Below are positions 9,701-21,585 of a stretch of DNA of 64,000 nt, one piece after another. The DNA lies in assembly GCA_963693285.1 (NCBI GenBank), contig OY848930.1, positions 3,534,001 through 3,598,000 on the forward strand. The letters are read 5' to 3'. This stretch comes from Xestospongia muta (taxonomy: Eukaryota; Porifera; Demospongiae; Haplosclerida; Petrosiidae). Position numbers and translations under genes: made by a program. How positions within the stretch are numbered: position 1 is the first letter of the stretch; each line of letters starts with the position of its first letter. The notes beneath the pieces are model-generated. The model was not told the DNA's origin. It ran no database searches and saw only the letters and a program-made list of their open reading frames with translations.

Positions 9701-12700
9701 AGGGATAAGAAAGCACTATCGTGAGACAGCTCCATTGAGAGCAAGAGAGTTGACTATCTCATATAAACTTGGTTTACCCACAACTCATCTTATGCCTGTA
9801 TTACGTAATGCCAGACTACAGAACATCAAAGGTGTTGAGGTTTGGAGAGATGATATATTTAAAGAGCTAAGAAGAAAGAAAATAATACCTCCAGATATTG
9901 ATGGGTTACCAACACCTGCGGCTATTGAAATAAACAGACAACCTTTACCATCATTGGAGGAATTGGGTAAGTTCCTATCATTGAGATAATTTATTTATGT
10001 TAGGAAATTAGACTACATTTTAGTATGAGATATGTAGTATTGTAATAGTATTAATTTTATGTCACTAAATAGTTGTTTTGTTAATAAACGCTCCAAAATA
10101 ATGTAGCAAGTATTGAAGGGATTTTACTGAGATGTAAAGGATAAAAATACTAAGACTGTATACTGTTGCCACAATCCTTTTATGAAAAATGGATGTTTTT
10201 TGAATATTATAGTAAATGGTGTACATTTTCAATGTTATTATTTCATTGTTTATATGCCACTACAATGCTTTTAACTTTTTATAGTACATTTTTCCATTAC
10301 TTTACTGAAAAGATATAAACCTATTTACTGAACAGGCCTCTACAGTAGATGTATTAGTAATCATCTGTTTTTCTCCATAAGGTTTGTCGGTGGAGGAAAG
10401 TACCGTATTTGAACTGTTCCTTGAGAACCCATCACTTCCTGAAACTGATCAAGAGCGACTTGATTTAGAGACAGAGTTACAAGAAGTTAAAGCAACTCTA
10501 GAAAGTCTGACAGAAATGCACATGGCTCGTCAAGAAAGAATAGCGTAGTAAGTTAACAAACAATAAATGCTGTGCCATATAATTTATCTAGGAATTTTAA
10601 TGTTTAATGTTAGTATATATTGACTGGTGTTTTAGTTTGTGTTCCATGTTGTCTTATGTATTGAACTTTCAGAACATATCTATTAGAGCAGATAGAACAA
10701 GTAGTTATAATGTCATTGTACATGTATCATACACTCCACAACAATACTGGTAATATTACTAACTAGTGACCTCAAGGGCCACACTCCTTTGTTGGGAAAA
10801 GAGAATTGACATCAAAAAGCAATAATGTAACATGAACAACTGCTTTAAAGAGAAAAGGAACAATGGAGGCCTAGAGTTATTTCCAGATAGTTATGTCAGA
10901 ATTATATTTTACTCAAAGTGATAGGAAAGGAGGAGGTTTTGTTGTAGATAATAACCTTAGTAAATCTGAATCAAAAGATTCAGATAGTGGTCACAGAAGT
11001 AAGATTATTGCTTTAAATGACTTCACATTGCTTCTATAAAGCTGGGTTCAAAAAGGTTGTAATACATTGACAAAAATTAACTCTGTCTCTAGCAAACCCC
11101 ACATAGTGTTCTTTCTTTATCTGCCTCTCTCAAGCTAACAATATTGAAAATAGTTGCTACATACTTGGCGTGTTTTCATAAAAAGTACAAGTGTAGTTGA
11201 TTATAACTTAAACAGAACCAAACTGATGACTAAACCTAATACAAAGTGATCTCTATAAACACTTGTGTAGTTTAAGGACCCATCCACTCCTTCTAAGATC
11301 TATTTTTGCCTTCTATCAACTAGTCCACTGCAAATCTGAAAACTAACAACCCTTTGTGTTCTCATAACTGATTTAGTAAAATTTATATCTCAGTATAAAA
11401 TATTCACTATTTTGCCAACCAGGGAGTGTGGCTCCCACCACTCAGGTGTGGTTATCATTTTGACTGTACTTGCTAATTTGAAATGGAATTGGCCAAATCT
11501 TTACATTGTGTAACAAGTGATCATCTCAACTCTCACTTTACATTATGTAACAAGTAATCATTTCAACTCTCACTTTACATTGTGTAACAAGTGATCATCT
11601 CAACTCTCACTTTACATTGTGTAACAAGTAATCATTTCAACTCTCACTTTACATTGTGTAACAAGTGATCATCTCAACTCTCACTTTACATTATGTAACA
11701 AGTAATCATTTCAACTCTCACTTTACATTGTGTATCGAGTGATCATCTCAACTCTCACTTTACATTATGTAACAAGTAATCATTTCAACTCTCACTTTAC
11801 ATTGTGTATCGAGTGATCATCTCAACTCTCACTTTACATTGTGTAACAAGTAATCATTTCAACTCTCACTTTACATTGTGTATCGAGTGATCATCTCAAC
11901 TCTCACTTTACATTGTGTAACAAGTAATCATTTCAACTCTCACTTTACATTGTGTAACAAGTGATCATCTCAACTCTCACTTTACATTATGTAACAAGTA
12001 ATCATTTCAACTCTCACTTTACATTGTGTATCGAGTGATCATCTCAACTCTCACTTTACATTATGTAACAAGTAATCATTTCAACTCTCACTTTACATTG
12101 TGTATCGAGTGATCATCTCAACTCTCACTTTACATTATGTAACAAGTAATCATTTCAACTCTCACTTTACATTGTGTATCGAGTAATTATCTCAACTCTC
12201 ACTTTACATTGTGTAACAAGTGATTATCTCAACTCTCACTTTACATTGTGTAACAAGTGATTATCTCAACTTTCACTTTACATTATGTAACAAGTGATTA
12301 TCTCAACTCTCACTTTACATTGTGTATCGAGTAATTATCTCAACTCTCACTTTACATTGTGTATCGAGTAATTTTCTCAACTCTCAAGTTAATTTGTACT
12401 GTGGCTTGTATTAATTATTCTCAATTTGTAATTTATGAATATTTTATTTTTATAGTGCTGTCTATCATGGTACAATGGATGAAAATGAACTCTCTGAGCT
12501 TTCTGAATCAGACCAGGATTTAATACACAAAATATGGCGAACTCAAGCCTCTATTAAATCATATTATGACAATGAAGTGACTCTAATGGCAGACCAAGTC
12601 AGAGAAGTTGCGGAGGAATTTCCTGTACTCATGGAGCCAGATAATGTAGGGTGGTTTGATCGTATTCTGAACAGAAATAGACAAGATGTGAGTTTGATAT

Positions 12701-13920
12701 CATTTTTACATCAATGGTCTCTTCAATTGTTGTAGGTTGTTCGTGTAACTCCTCATCGAAGGCGTCAACAGGCTAGACCAAATATAGGCCAAGCATTAGC
12801 TGGTCTTGCTAGAGAACCACAAGGTGGTGTAGTAAACCATCATTTCTGAAGAGTATCCTAGTTATTGCAATCAACCTTTTTATAAGAGATTAAAGGAAAT
12901 AAATACACTATCGATTCCCCTTTTCATGACTAATAGCTATTGTAGTGTAGTACTCTCTATATTTCCCTAATAAAATGACTGCTTTTATGTATAATGCCAT
13001 ATTATTTAAGCTTTAATCTTTTAGATCCTAATGCTGAGGCAATACAAGCTGACCAACTGACTAAGGTACAGTACATTGAACACAACAGTGTATTTACTTA
13101 TTGTTATTAGATGCTAGGTTTAGATGGATCTTTCCAATTTTTGGTAAGTTAAGATTTCTTCAGTTAAAACTTGACAATCTCTTATTGACCCGTTCATCCA
13201 TTATCCCAACTCTCTATCCATTCTATTATAATATTAATTGTAGGAGCATGTAATGTGGATGTTGGTATTGATGACTACTCTATTAGTGTTGTTTGGTATG
13301 TTACTAAATAATGAAATCATTATAATTATTATAATATATTACAGCATATGTCCCTAATAAAATTGGCGAGTTAATTGCAAGTAGGATCTTTGCTTGGAAC
13401 TGGGTAAGTAATAGAGAACTCCAGTCTTTCCATTATTATTACTAGTAGTAGGTGTATCTGTATATGTACATTTTTTGTTTTTGCTTGACTTAAAATACTA
13501 TTATTACTACATACACAATTGTCAGTATATTTTTTATTATATTATAACTAGGAAAATGTGGATACGCAGTGTTTGCCTCATGCAGTGATAGGATAGATTT
13601 AATGACAAATGTGACTTTGATCTCTAGTCTGTTCAGAATAATAGTAATTTTAGCATTTGTAGTATAATTTATGTATACCTAGCTTCTAACTTAGTCTTTG
13701 ATCTTATTCACCTTCACACTGTTCTAGATGTCTTGTACACATCTTTTAGTTGTTTTAAATATGTCTGCTTTTACCTTTCCTCAAGTTTATTGGAGTACTA
13801 ATGTTTTCACTGTGAACATAACTACTAATCACATGCTTTTGCATACCTATGATTCCGGGTTCCGTTAAACCAATTATCACATTCCTAAGTGTGACTGAGC
13901 CACACACACACACACACATA

Positions 13921-13964
<44 letters not shown>

Positions 13965-16900
13965 GTATATGTTTATGTATATATATGTATGTATGTGTGT
14001 ATATATGTATGTATGTATGTATATATATATGTCTGTATGTATGTATGTATATATGTAAAAGCTAAGGTGAGATTTTACTGAACCATTTAGATTAGTTGGC
14101 TTGTGCTGAAGCACTCAACAGTTATGTAATGTATTTTATTAACATTAGTTAATTGGTAAAATTAAAACATGTTAATTGTATCAAGTATAATGTTGTCTTG
14201 TCTTTTGATATTGTAGGTCTGGGTTGAGAATTGGAAGGTATTGTTGTCAACTTTAACTGGTTATATTGTTCTATTTGGTTGTGTTGTGGGACTCTATGTA
14301 TCCTCCATATTTACTCCTTTTAATCTGAAGTGTACACATTATTTTATACAATGAATTATTTCTTAACTTTATTTATAAGTATGGTGCTGGATTAGTTAAA
14401 ATGGCAAAGTAAGTTATTGTATTAATTAATTAAGTAATACGCAAATATTAAATAACTATATTATTGATCTAAATGTCATAAATCATTATGATTTCATTTG
14501 TCTTTAGATTGAGGAGTTTACTTGGCATATCATACTTAGCACTGAAGGTAGAATATAATTGGAGCCATATGTTTTATACATAATTATTCTTTTGTTTCAG
14601 ATATCTATTCTACTTGTATTAGAAGCAGGTGTTTTCCCTCTTTTCTGTGGTTGGTGGATGGACATCTGTTCTTTTGTAAGTCCCCCCTTAATGCAATGGT
14701 TGCTATGGTAACCTGGTATTTAGACTCTAGTGGGAGCAAGTTTAAAAGACAGAGAGGAAAGCTTACGTTATGCTCCAGGTGGGTCTCTTTATTTAATTTA
14801 TAGTAATTATACCTGGGATACAATACATTAAGGTTTAAATGTGGTTGTGATTGTTGTGTCTACCTCTTAACTCTGTACTACATTGTTTTCTTAGGAGTCA
14901 TTTCAGAAGATTATGAGTACATCTTCTATACTATTTATATCAGAATTACTAGATTACTTTCTTTGTGTGCATTGTCACTTACTTCCTTTGTGATACTGGA
15001 CACAGTAGCATCCACTCATTACGTGTATAGCATATTACCATCCATTGACAACAAGTGAAGTTAGTAATTCCTATAACTGGTTGTATTAACTGGTTATATT
15101 AACTGGTTATATTGGCAAAATAGATGAGAAAGCTTTTGAAATTTAGTGTTTTACTAACAAAATAATATGATACATAGCACAATAAATGAAACATAGTCAA
15201 TTTGCCAAGTCATCAAATATACCATTTCTATATTATAGTAATATCAAAGCCCACAAGTGTTGTCCACACATGCGGGCATACAGACTGAAACCTTTTATTA
15301 CGACAACCTCAAATTAATTAACAATTTTATATCATTTTTAGGGACTGTAATGTTTTTACATTGGCTAGCTGGTATGATCTTTGTTTTCTATTTTGCCTCG
15401 TTTGTGGTATTATTGCGAGAAATACTACGTCCAGGTGTTCTGTGGTTTTTACGTAACCTCAATGATCAAAATTTCCATCCTATCCAAGATGTATGTCTTA
15501 ATTTCATTTGATAAACTACAGTCTACTATAACATGTAATATTAAGCTAATGGAAACTGCTACTAAATGTAACAATATATTAACATAATTTGTGGATTTGT
15601 TACTTACAATCCACACTATGTTTAGATACATCTCCATTGTGTTGTAGTCATATGGTACTTTATTAATGAAGACATATATTGTTAGAGTGATATTGGAAAC
15701 CTTAGTTAGATTATTGTACTAGTATAATAATTGCAAGTGGGATATTATGGTCAGAGGGAGTTGCTTGTACCAGGTGTGGAGGAAATACAGCCCTGTGGCC
15801 TGTATGGGTACCAAGGCCACAAGCTGTTGTATGATAGTACACAAGCCAGACATCCGTTTAATATCGATAGTGAGATATGTCTGGGAAGCTGTACTGATTT
15901 GAGTGATAATCATATTAGTACTTAATGGTTAATGGTTTGTGGTAATCATTACTGACCTAGCCCTAAACCGTAAACCTGTTGTGCTAGTTCTGTGGATAAA
16001 TAAATACTACATTTAAAACTAATTAAGCTTCATTACGATATTTTATTCTGTGAATAAACAAAGTATAAAACACTATATTCATATTTGACAAGTCTTGTCC
16101 ACCAAAAACTAAGAATTTGAAGAAGTCTTTGATTACTTTATCTACTTTCTTTTTGTAGATGATAGCGCAACCACTTCAACGTCATTTGAGAAGATTTGTT
16201 ATGTCAAATGTTAGTTGTTATATGTTTTCTCTAATAAACATAATACTGTCTTGTATGTAGATTATGTTTGGTGTGAGTATTCTGATCATTCTTTTGATTC
16301 CAAGTCGACTTGCATTACTAATGTGGCCAAACTTTCTCCCCTACAATTTAACTTTAATGAGGTAATAAAGTAGATTTATATGTATTGTATATTTACCTCT
16401 AAGTATACTTGTTGTATATGCTGTTCTGGTATATAAAGAATTGATGTTAGTACTACTGGTTTATTATTACTGGTTCTTATGATGTTATTTAAAAATGGGT
16501 TATATACCTTCACTTATGAACTGTTTGTTTAATCTCCTTTGTTTCTCTCAGTCAAATATTACTTATCATATTGTAAATTAAATTCATTGATAGCAATGTA
16601 CATCTGTGAGTAGCTTAATATTATTATTGCCTTTAAAAGTCACTTATAATAATGGAATAAAACAATGAAATGAAATTTGAATAATGCCATTATTCACTGT
16701 GTGGGATTTCTGGTTTGTGACTTTTGTAAATAGCTAATTCTCTTGTTTTTTGATAAAATTTCCATACTTGTAAGATCTTTTGAATGGTACAAACCATTTC
16801 TCTCTAGCTCATTCCTAATCAGTTATAACTTTTGAGTTAGTGGTCTGTGTGAACAGAATATAATAGATAACATGTGGTTTAAAACAATTATATGACTTCT

Positions 16901-18944
16901 TGGTGTGTGTTAGTGTACCATATAGTAAGATATCTCAGTTCTTCATTTTAACAGTTCAACATGTCTTGATATTATGTTACTATTCTCTAGTTCTGTAAGT
17001 CCTATTAGAGAAGTTCAGTTGGAGTTAATTCTTTTACAATTTGTTATCCCTACATTACTTGAACACAGTAACACTCGTGCTGCTATCAAAGGCTCTGTTA
17101 AACAATGGACTATTTTAATGGCTAGAATATTGTGAGTATTATAGACCAGTTACATACATGTACTAATAGCCAAAAAAATGTGCAATATTTGTAATTAACC
17201 AAATAATTTTCTCACACACCCACTATATACCATTAATAAAATACATCAGTTATCATTTTACCATTTTAAACCTCTTGTTACTATGTAAGACAATACTTTT
17301 GACTTCCTTTATAAGTAGATATCACATGAAATACAATAGTCTAAAACAGATTTGTGTAAAATGACAAAGTAGATCAGAACTAACCTTGTGATACGTATAT
17401 ATCTGTCATACACTTTAACCTTTACTTTTTTGACTGTAGTAATCTGAGGTCTTATTTACTCGATGAACCACAAACTGGGGTATGTTAAACTGTCATAATT
17501 ATGTATGAGAAACACACAGTATCTAAAGTATAAAATATAAAGTATACTTTTTATATATTATAAACTAAGTCATTATAGATGTGATTATTACAAGTACAGA
17601 TATTATATACTGTAATAGTTGTGAGCAAAGTAGAAGGAATGAAAGAATTGATGTTGTTTGTTGAATTACTAGCTAAGTATACTAATGCTTAGTTGTATAT
17701 GAGAATACTTGCTAACAATTTAATTTTTCTTTTCTTTAGGGAAATGTTATGGATATGCACGGAAAAGTTATTCAGGCTCTCCCTTATGATCCTAATTGGG
17801 AAGGTCCAGTATATACTGGCCCCAATCAAGTTCTAGGACCTGGTTTTCCTCCTTTCAAGCCATATTTGAGACCACAATATTTTGGCTTAAGAGTAAGCTT
17901 AATTTCCATTAGCTATCTCTCAATATTAGATCATCTAATTAAGCAATCAGCCGTGGTCATACTACATTGTTCCATTACCCCCGATATTTTAGAGGGAAAG
18001 TTCTATTAACTATTGGTTAGCTATTATGGGATTTTTAGATATATGATGGCCTCGTTGACAGCTACGTACATAACTAGACCTCTTGACCACTAGTGATTGA
18101 ATATAGACAATAAATTAATATTGATAACAACAAATAACATTCTTTATGTAATTACATGTACATCAATAAGTACAGAGGCTATTTTGTTATTGCTTTGTTT
18201 TTATAGATGGTGTTATTCATATGTTGTACTGTTCTTAGTATTTTGACTGTCAGCACATTCTTTCTAATAGTTCCTGGTAAGATACTCTAAACAATTGGCA
18301 TGTTTGTCTGTTACAATATGTTGTAACATTACAGCTGCAAGATTATATAATGTAATGGCTAATTGCAAAGGTGACCTCTTTTTTGAACTCTAATCACTAA
18401 TGCCAGAACAAAGGTTGTAGTGCTTAGTCTGTCTGTCACCAAAAAAAATCTATTTTCAGTGCTTGCTTTGATGGTATTAACGCAAAAAGGTTTTGTATTA
18501 AAACACACCTGACAATAAAGACTAGATATTTAACAGTAGTTGTGAATGATGGTCATGCATATGACTGTGTGGTACATCACTGGTCAGTACATTCAGCATA
18601 AATTATTAGTTGGTTCTATGTAATTGACATGTCCATCCAAACAAGAACTATCTAGTGTAGTAGCTATTTAGCAGTCTATAAAGAAATTGTGTTCTTCAAC
18701 AATGTTAGATTTATTCAAATAATACACTTCATATTATCGCTTTTTTGTTTTCCAGTTTTTTTAGGACGTTTGTTAATGTATTCTGTGGGGGTGGAGTCTC
18801 CTCCAGATATCTATACTACTGCCATAGGATTCTATGTTATATGGGTACTTGGTAAAGCTGGGATTGCTATTATAACGAAATCTAAAGATGGATTATTGGT
18901 AGTTGCTAAACAACTGATGCTTTGGTTGTATCAGGTAATCCCTC

Positions 18945-18982
<38 letters not shown>

Positions 18983-21198
18983 ATGGAGTATTGAAAACTC
19001 TTTGAGAGATTCCTTAATATGGAGTGTTAATAATATAATGTATTATCATTGACAGGAAAAGTAGAGTGTGTGTGTGTGTCCTTAATTAAGAGATTGACCT
19101 TTAATCAAATTAGACAGAGAGGTTCAAATTAGTTTTGGTGATTAATAGTGACTGAAATTGTAATAGATAAACACAGTCCAAAGTTCAAACAGGTGTTGAA
19201 TGGTTTACAATATTATATTAAAGACTGTTGTCTAAGTACTGATGACTTGCAGTTGCTTGTCAAATCTACCACTTATCCTGTATCTTATCACAAGAGAAAT
19301 CTGTTGTCTAATAACCTTATTCCACATTAAGCATGTCTCTACATATAGTATAGTTCACATAGGTGATGATGGTATAGTGCAGGTCACACTCAAATACATG
19401 CATATCTGGGAATACTGTATAATATATACTGATATCATTTTGATGATTGTATTACAAGGGAATAATGTGATACACAATTCTTTGCTGTGCCCTAACTCAA
19501 TGTCAATAACTTGTTATACTTTGTCTGTTTTCTGTAGGGAATGAAATGTGTGGTGGCTGCTTTCCTTCTATTTGTTGTGATTCCTTTATTACTTGGTGAT
19601 CTTGTTAATTTGCTCATTATATCTCCCATAAGAGTACCAATGAATAAAACTCCCATTATTTACTATAGTACTGTAAGTAGTAATGGATGGTTTGTGGTTT
19701 TTATTACTATACATGTGACTTATACATAATTTGTTTTGTGAATAAGAGAGCCACAATGTATTAGAAGTGTTAGCTGTCTTCTTTTAATATTGGTCAATAG
19801 CTAAAATAATAGAAAAGAATTTTTATGTCAAATAAATACTCAAGTTTCATTACAAAACTAAATAGTGATAAATTGTTCACTTAGTCCTTTGTGATAGTAC
19901 TTTCTATTCTCTCTCTCTCTCTCTCTCTCTTTCACACACACACACACACACACTTTACAGGAATGGGCTCTTGGTTTACTTCATATGAAATGTTCTTGTG
20001 GTATCATTTGGTTAACAGACACTTCATTTAAAAGGACTCTAGATCGACTCTATCAACGTGGGGTCAGAAATCTTAGTTTGACTATGGTAATCACAGAGGT
20101 GGCTTGGCCTGTCATCTCCAACCTGTTCTTATGTATTGTAATACCATATGTATTCTTCATTGGAATCTTTTATACAACAGGTGACTAGTATATTAAACTG
20201 CTATATACTCAAATTGTATTTTTACTCATGTTTAAATGGTCAGATATCATGTGCTTAAGAAACTACTGGCTTCTTTCCTTGAAGTAGGATTAAGTAATTT
20301 ATTGATATTACAACTATCTTTGGTATTTATATATGACATCTGTGCTTTGTCTGGTGTATCCATTAACTTATTTATGCTACTTCTTTATCCATTTGTAATC
20401 TGCTACAAGGTTTCGTTTTCAAACCCACATTGTCATGAATAGGAAGATCGTTATGTTATGCATCAACTAATATAGACACCTGTGTCTGTTGTATATAGCT
20501 CTTTTTATTTGATGTCTTTCTTACTATAGGACTAATGTCTTATTCTACAAGTTATATTTGGTATCGTTATTTCTATTGTGTGTTCTTTATTGTGATGATT
20601 AGCTTGAGTTTAGTGTTGGTTTTTGTCAAACAATCTTCACGAATTTATACCAATGTTAGAAATCAACAGTAAGTACATCAATGATGAATCAATGATAATT
20701 AATGATGAATCAATGATGAATCAATGATGAGTCAATGTTGAATCAATGTTGAATCAATGATGAATCAATGATGAATCAATGTTGAATCAACGATGAATCA
20801 ATGATAAATTAATGTTGAATCAATGATGAATCAATGATAAATTAATGATGAATTAATGATGAATCAATGATGAATCAATGATGAACCAATGATGGATGGT
20901 GAGAGGATTAAAGTAAAGGATACAGACAGACATATTATAATAAATTGGACTTCTTTGTAGTTTAAGTTAAAGTAATCCACTTTCAATACTTGGGTTGCAC
21001 TAGAAAATTGTTTTCATCATTAGATAAAATCTAAAGCAATAATCGGTTTTAAGCAAATACTACAAGTGGCTAGCTGATTCTTATTATTGCCCATTCTTTA
21101 GGTATCTGATTGGACGTCAATTAGTGAACTATGGTATGTCTGCATCAGATGAGAGGTCACCAATGTCAGTTCCAGAACAAGAGACAGGAGAACAATAA
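5661..21198 (+). CDS. MARCHF6: E3 ubiquitin ligase MARCHF6 (TEB4/Doa10), 32 exons, complete
   Basis: ER-membrane RING-CH ubiquitin ligase of ER-associated degradation. Exons: 5661-5691, 5912-6008, 6063-6095, 6381-6421, 6529-6672, 8243-8315, 8781-9084, 9675-9966, 10382-10547, 12456-12687, 12736-12823, 13025-13065, 13111-13143, 13244-13295, 13345-13403, 14217-14297, 14380-14408, 14508-14547, 14601-14675, 14724-14778, 15342-15490, 16159-16209, 16261-16361, 16991-17131, 17440-17479, 17740-17892, 18207-18276, 18756-18934, 19538-19672, 19961-20180, 20530-20668, 21102-21198; 3441 nt, 1146 aa. RING-CH ligands are C13, C16, C30, C32, H40, C43, C56, C59. Two membrane spans follow (exons 5 and 7), then a long cytosolic linker, then [23 protein letters not shown], the TEB4-Doa10 domain ([31 protein letters not shown]) and many more spans. 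It ends with the conserved [12 protein letters not shown]-terminal element. The linker makes it about 240 residues longer than the human protein. Confidence 0.95.
6688..6712. repeat. (TA)n microsatellite in MARCHF6 intron 5
   Basis: A short TA run just after the exon 5 donor (6673), continuing into a TATATG-rich stretch. The rest of this 1.57-kb intron (6673-8242) shows no gene or recognisable element. Confidence 0.7.
9108..9440. repeat. 32-bp minisatellite in MARCHF6 intron 7
   Basis: About ten copies of a 32-bp unit built from TTACATGTACATGGACTTA and TTACATGGACTTG. All three forward frames are free of stops across the array. The frame of exon 7 stays open from the donor at 9085 through the array to a stop at about 9550, so an unspliced transcript would add a repetitive tail of about 156 residues. 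Confidence 0.92.
10113..10245. repeat. Dispersed repeat family 1, copy in MARCHF6 intron 8
   Basis: Counterpart of 3541-3665; see the shared blocks listed there. It is present in the same orientation in an unrelated gene, so it is an interspersed repeat and not a duplication of the host locus. Confidence 0.7.
11500..12386. repeat. 37-bp minisatellite array in MARCHF6 intron 9
   Basis: About 24 copies of a 37-bp unit: TTTACATTGTGTAACAAGTG followed by ATCATCTCAACTCTCAC. Over most of the array, units alternate between an ATCATCTC/TGTAACAAGTG or TGTATCGAGTG form and an ATCATTTC/TATGTAACAAGTA form, giving a 74-bp higher-order period. The array fills nearly half of the intron and ends about 70 bp before exon 10 at 12456. 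The first half of the intron (10548-11499) shows nothing recognisable. Confidence 0.92.
13905..14060. repeat. Compound (CA)n-(TA)n-(TATG)n microsatellite in MARCHF6 intron 15
   Basis: A CA run at about 13905-13917 is followed by a TA run and then TATG/TATATG variants to about 14057. The remainder of intron 15 (13404-14216) shows no gene. Confidence 0.85.
15794..15821. repeat. Small hairpin in a GC-richer patch of MARCHF6 intron 21
   Basis: TGTGGCCT (15794-15801) and AGGCCACA (15814-15821) form a perfect 8-bp stem. The surrounding 15740-15860 is markedly less AT-rich than the rest of intron 21 (15491-16158). No tRNA or snoRNA structure could be recognised. Confidence 0.4.
16738..16885. repeat. 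Dispersed repeat family 2, copy in MARCHF6 intron 23
   Basis: Matches 57495-57640 in an alanyl-tRNA synthetase intron. The shared core reads TTTTGAATGGTACAAACCAT, then TTCTCTCTAG, TCATTCCTA, CAGTTATAAC and GAGTTAGTGGTC, flanked by GATAAAATT on the left and AACAGA(R)TATAATAG on the right. No coding capacity. Confidence 0.75.
18947..18980. repeat. (GT)n microsatellite just after the MARCHF6 exon 28 donor
   Basis: About 16 GT units begin 13 bp downstream of the 5' splice site at 18935. The rest of intron 28 (to 19537) shows no gene. GU-rich tracts next to donors can bind TDP-43 and CELF proteins; any such role here is inference. Confidence 0.85.
19911..19953. repeat. (CT)n-(CA)n microsatellite at the MARCHF6 exon 30 acceptor
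   Basis: A CT run (19911-19931) followed by a CA run ends a few bases before the acceptor AG at 19959-19960, so the pyrimidine-rich microsatellite serves as part or all of the polypyrimidine tract. Confidence 0.85.
20677..20892. repeat. 11-bp minisatellite in MARCHF6 intron 31
   Basis: Roughly 19 tandem copies of ATGATGAATCA with variants (ATGTTGAATCA, ATGATAAATTA), starting immediately after the exon 31 donor at 20669. Confidence 0.9.
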
Positions 21199-21585
21199 CT
21201 GTTACTATAATGACATCACTTTGTTTGTAGTTAAAACTTAAAAAGATATCTCGTTACTAAGTGTCTGCTAATGGCAACAGCGTGTTTTTTAGGTGTAAAT
21301 TTCCTTCAATGCTTATTTTACTGTTTCACTGTTTGGTTATGAAATTAGGGATCGTCTAGTATAATCAACTTAGTATATTTTCAGTGTCTTCAAGAAGCCA
21401 TTTTATTAGTTGGGATGTAATTAGTGTAATGCATTGTGCAAATGAGGAGCTAAACATGTTCATGTTATTGCTCCTATACAAGTGATGATAACATTATAGA
21501 TCACATACCAATAATTGTAATAAATGAATACAATAACAATATGAAAGTAAACATTGTTTTAGAAGTAGATGGACATAGAACACAT
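21199..21585. other. Convergent 3' intergenic region MARCHF6/SNRNP27
   Basis: 387 bp between two convergent stop codons. A plus-strand AATAAA at 21519-21524 is the best poly(A) signal candidate for MARCHF6. Nothing else is recognisable. Confidence 0.6.

Noticed and set aside
11500..12386. CRISPR-like array
   Set aside because: Units are contiguous 37-bp tandem repeats with no unique spacers, inside an intron of a eukaryotic gene.
13755..14114. Ile/Tyr-repeat protein
   Set aside because: Translation of the CA/TA/TATG microsatellite in MARCHF6 intron 15.
15731..15925. 64-residue frames on both strands in MARCHF6 intron 21
   Set aside because: The flanking MARCHF6 exons join directly in the conserved protein, and the frames match no family; only the hairpin is retained as an observation.
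20677..20892. Box C/D-type snoRNA suggested by repeated TGATGA
   Set aside because: The motif is simply the 11-bp minisatellite unit; no D box or terminal stem.
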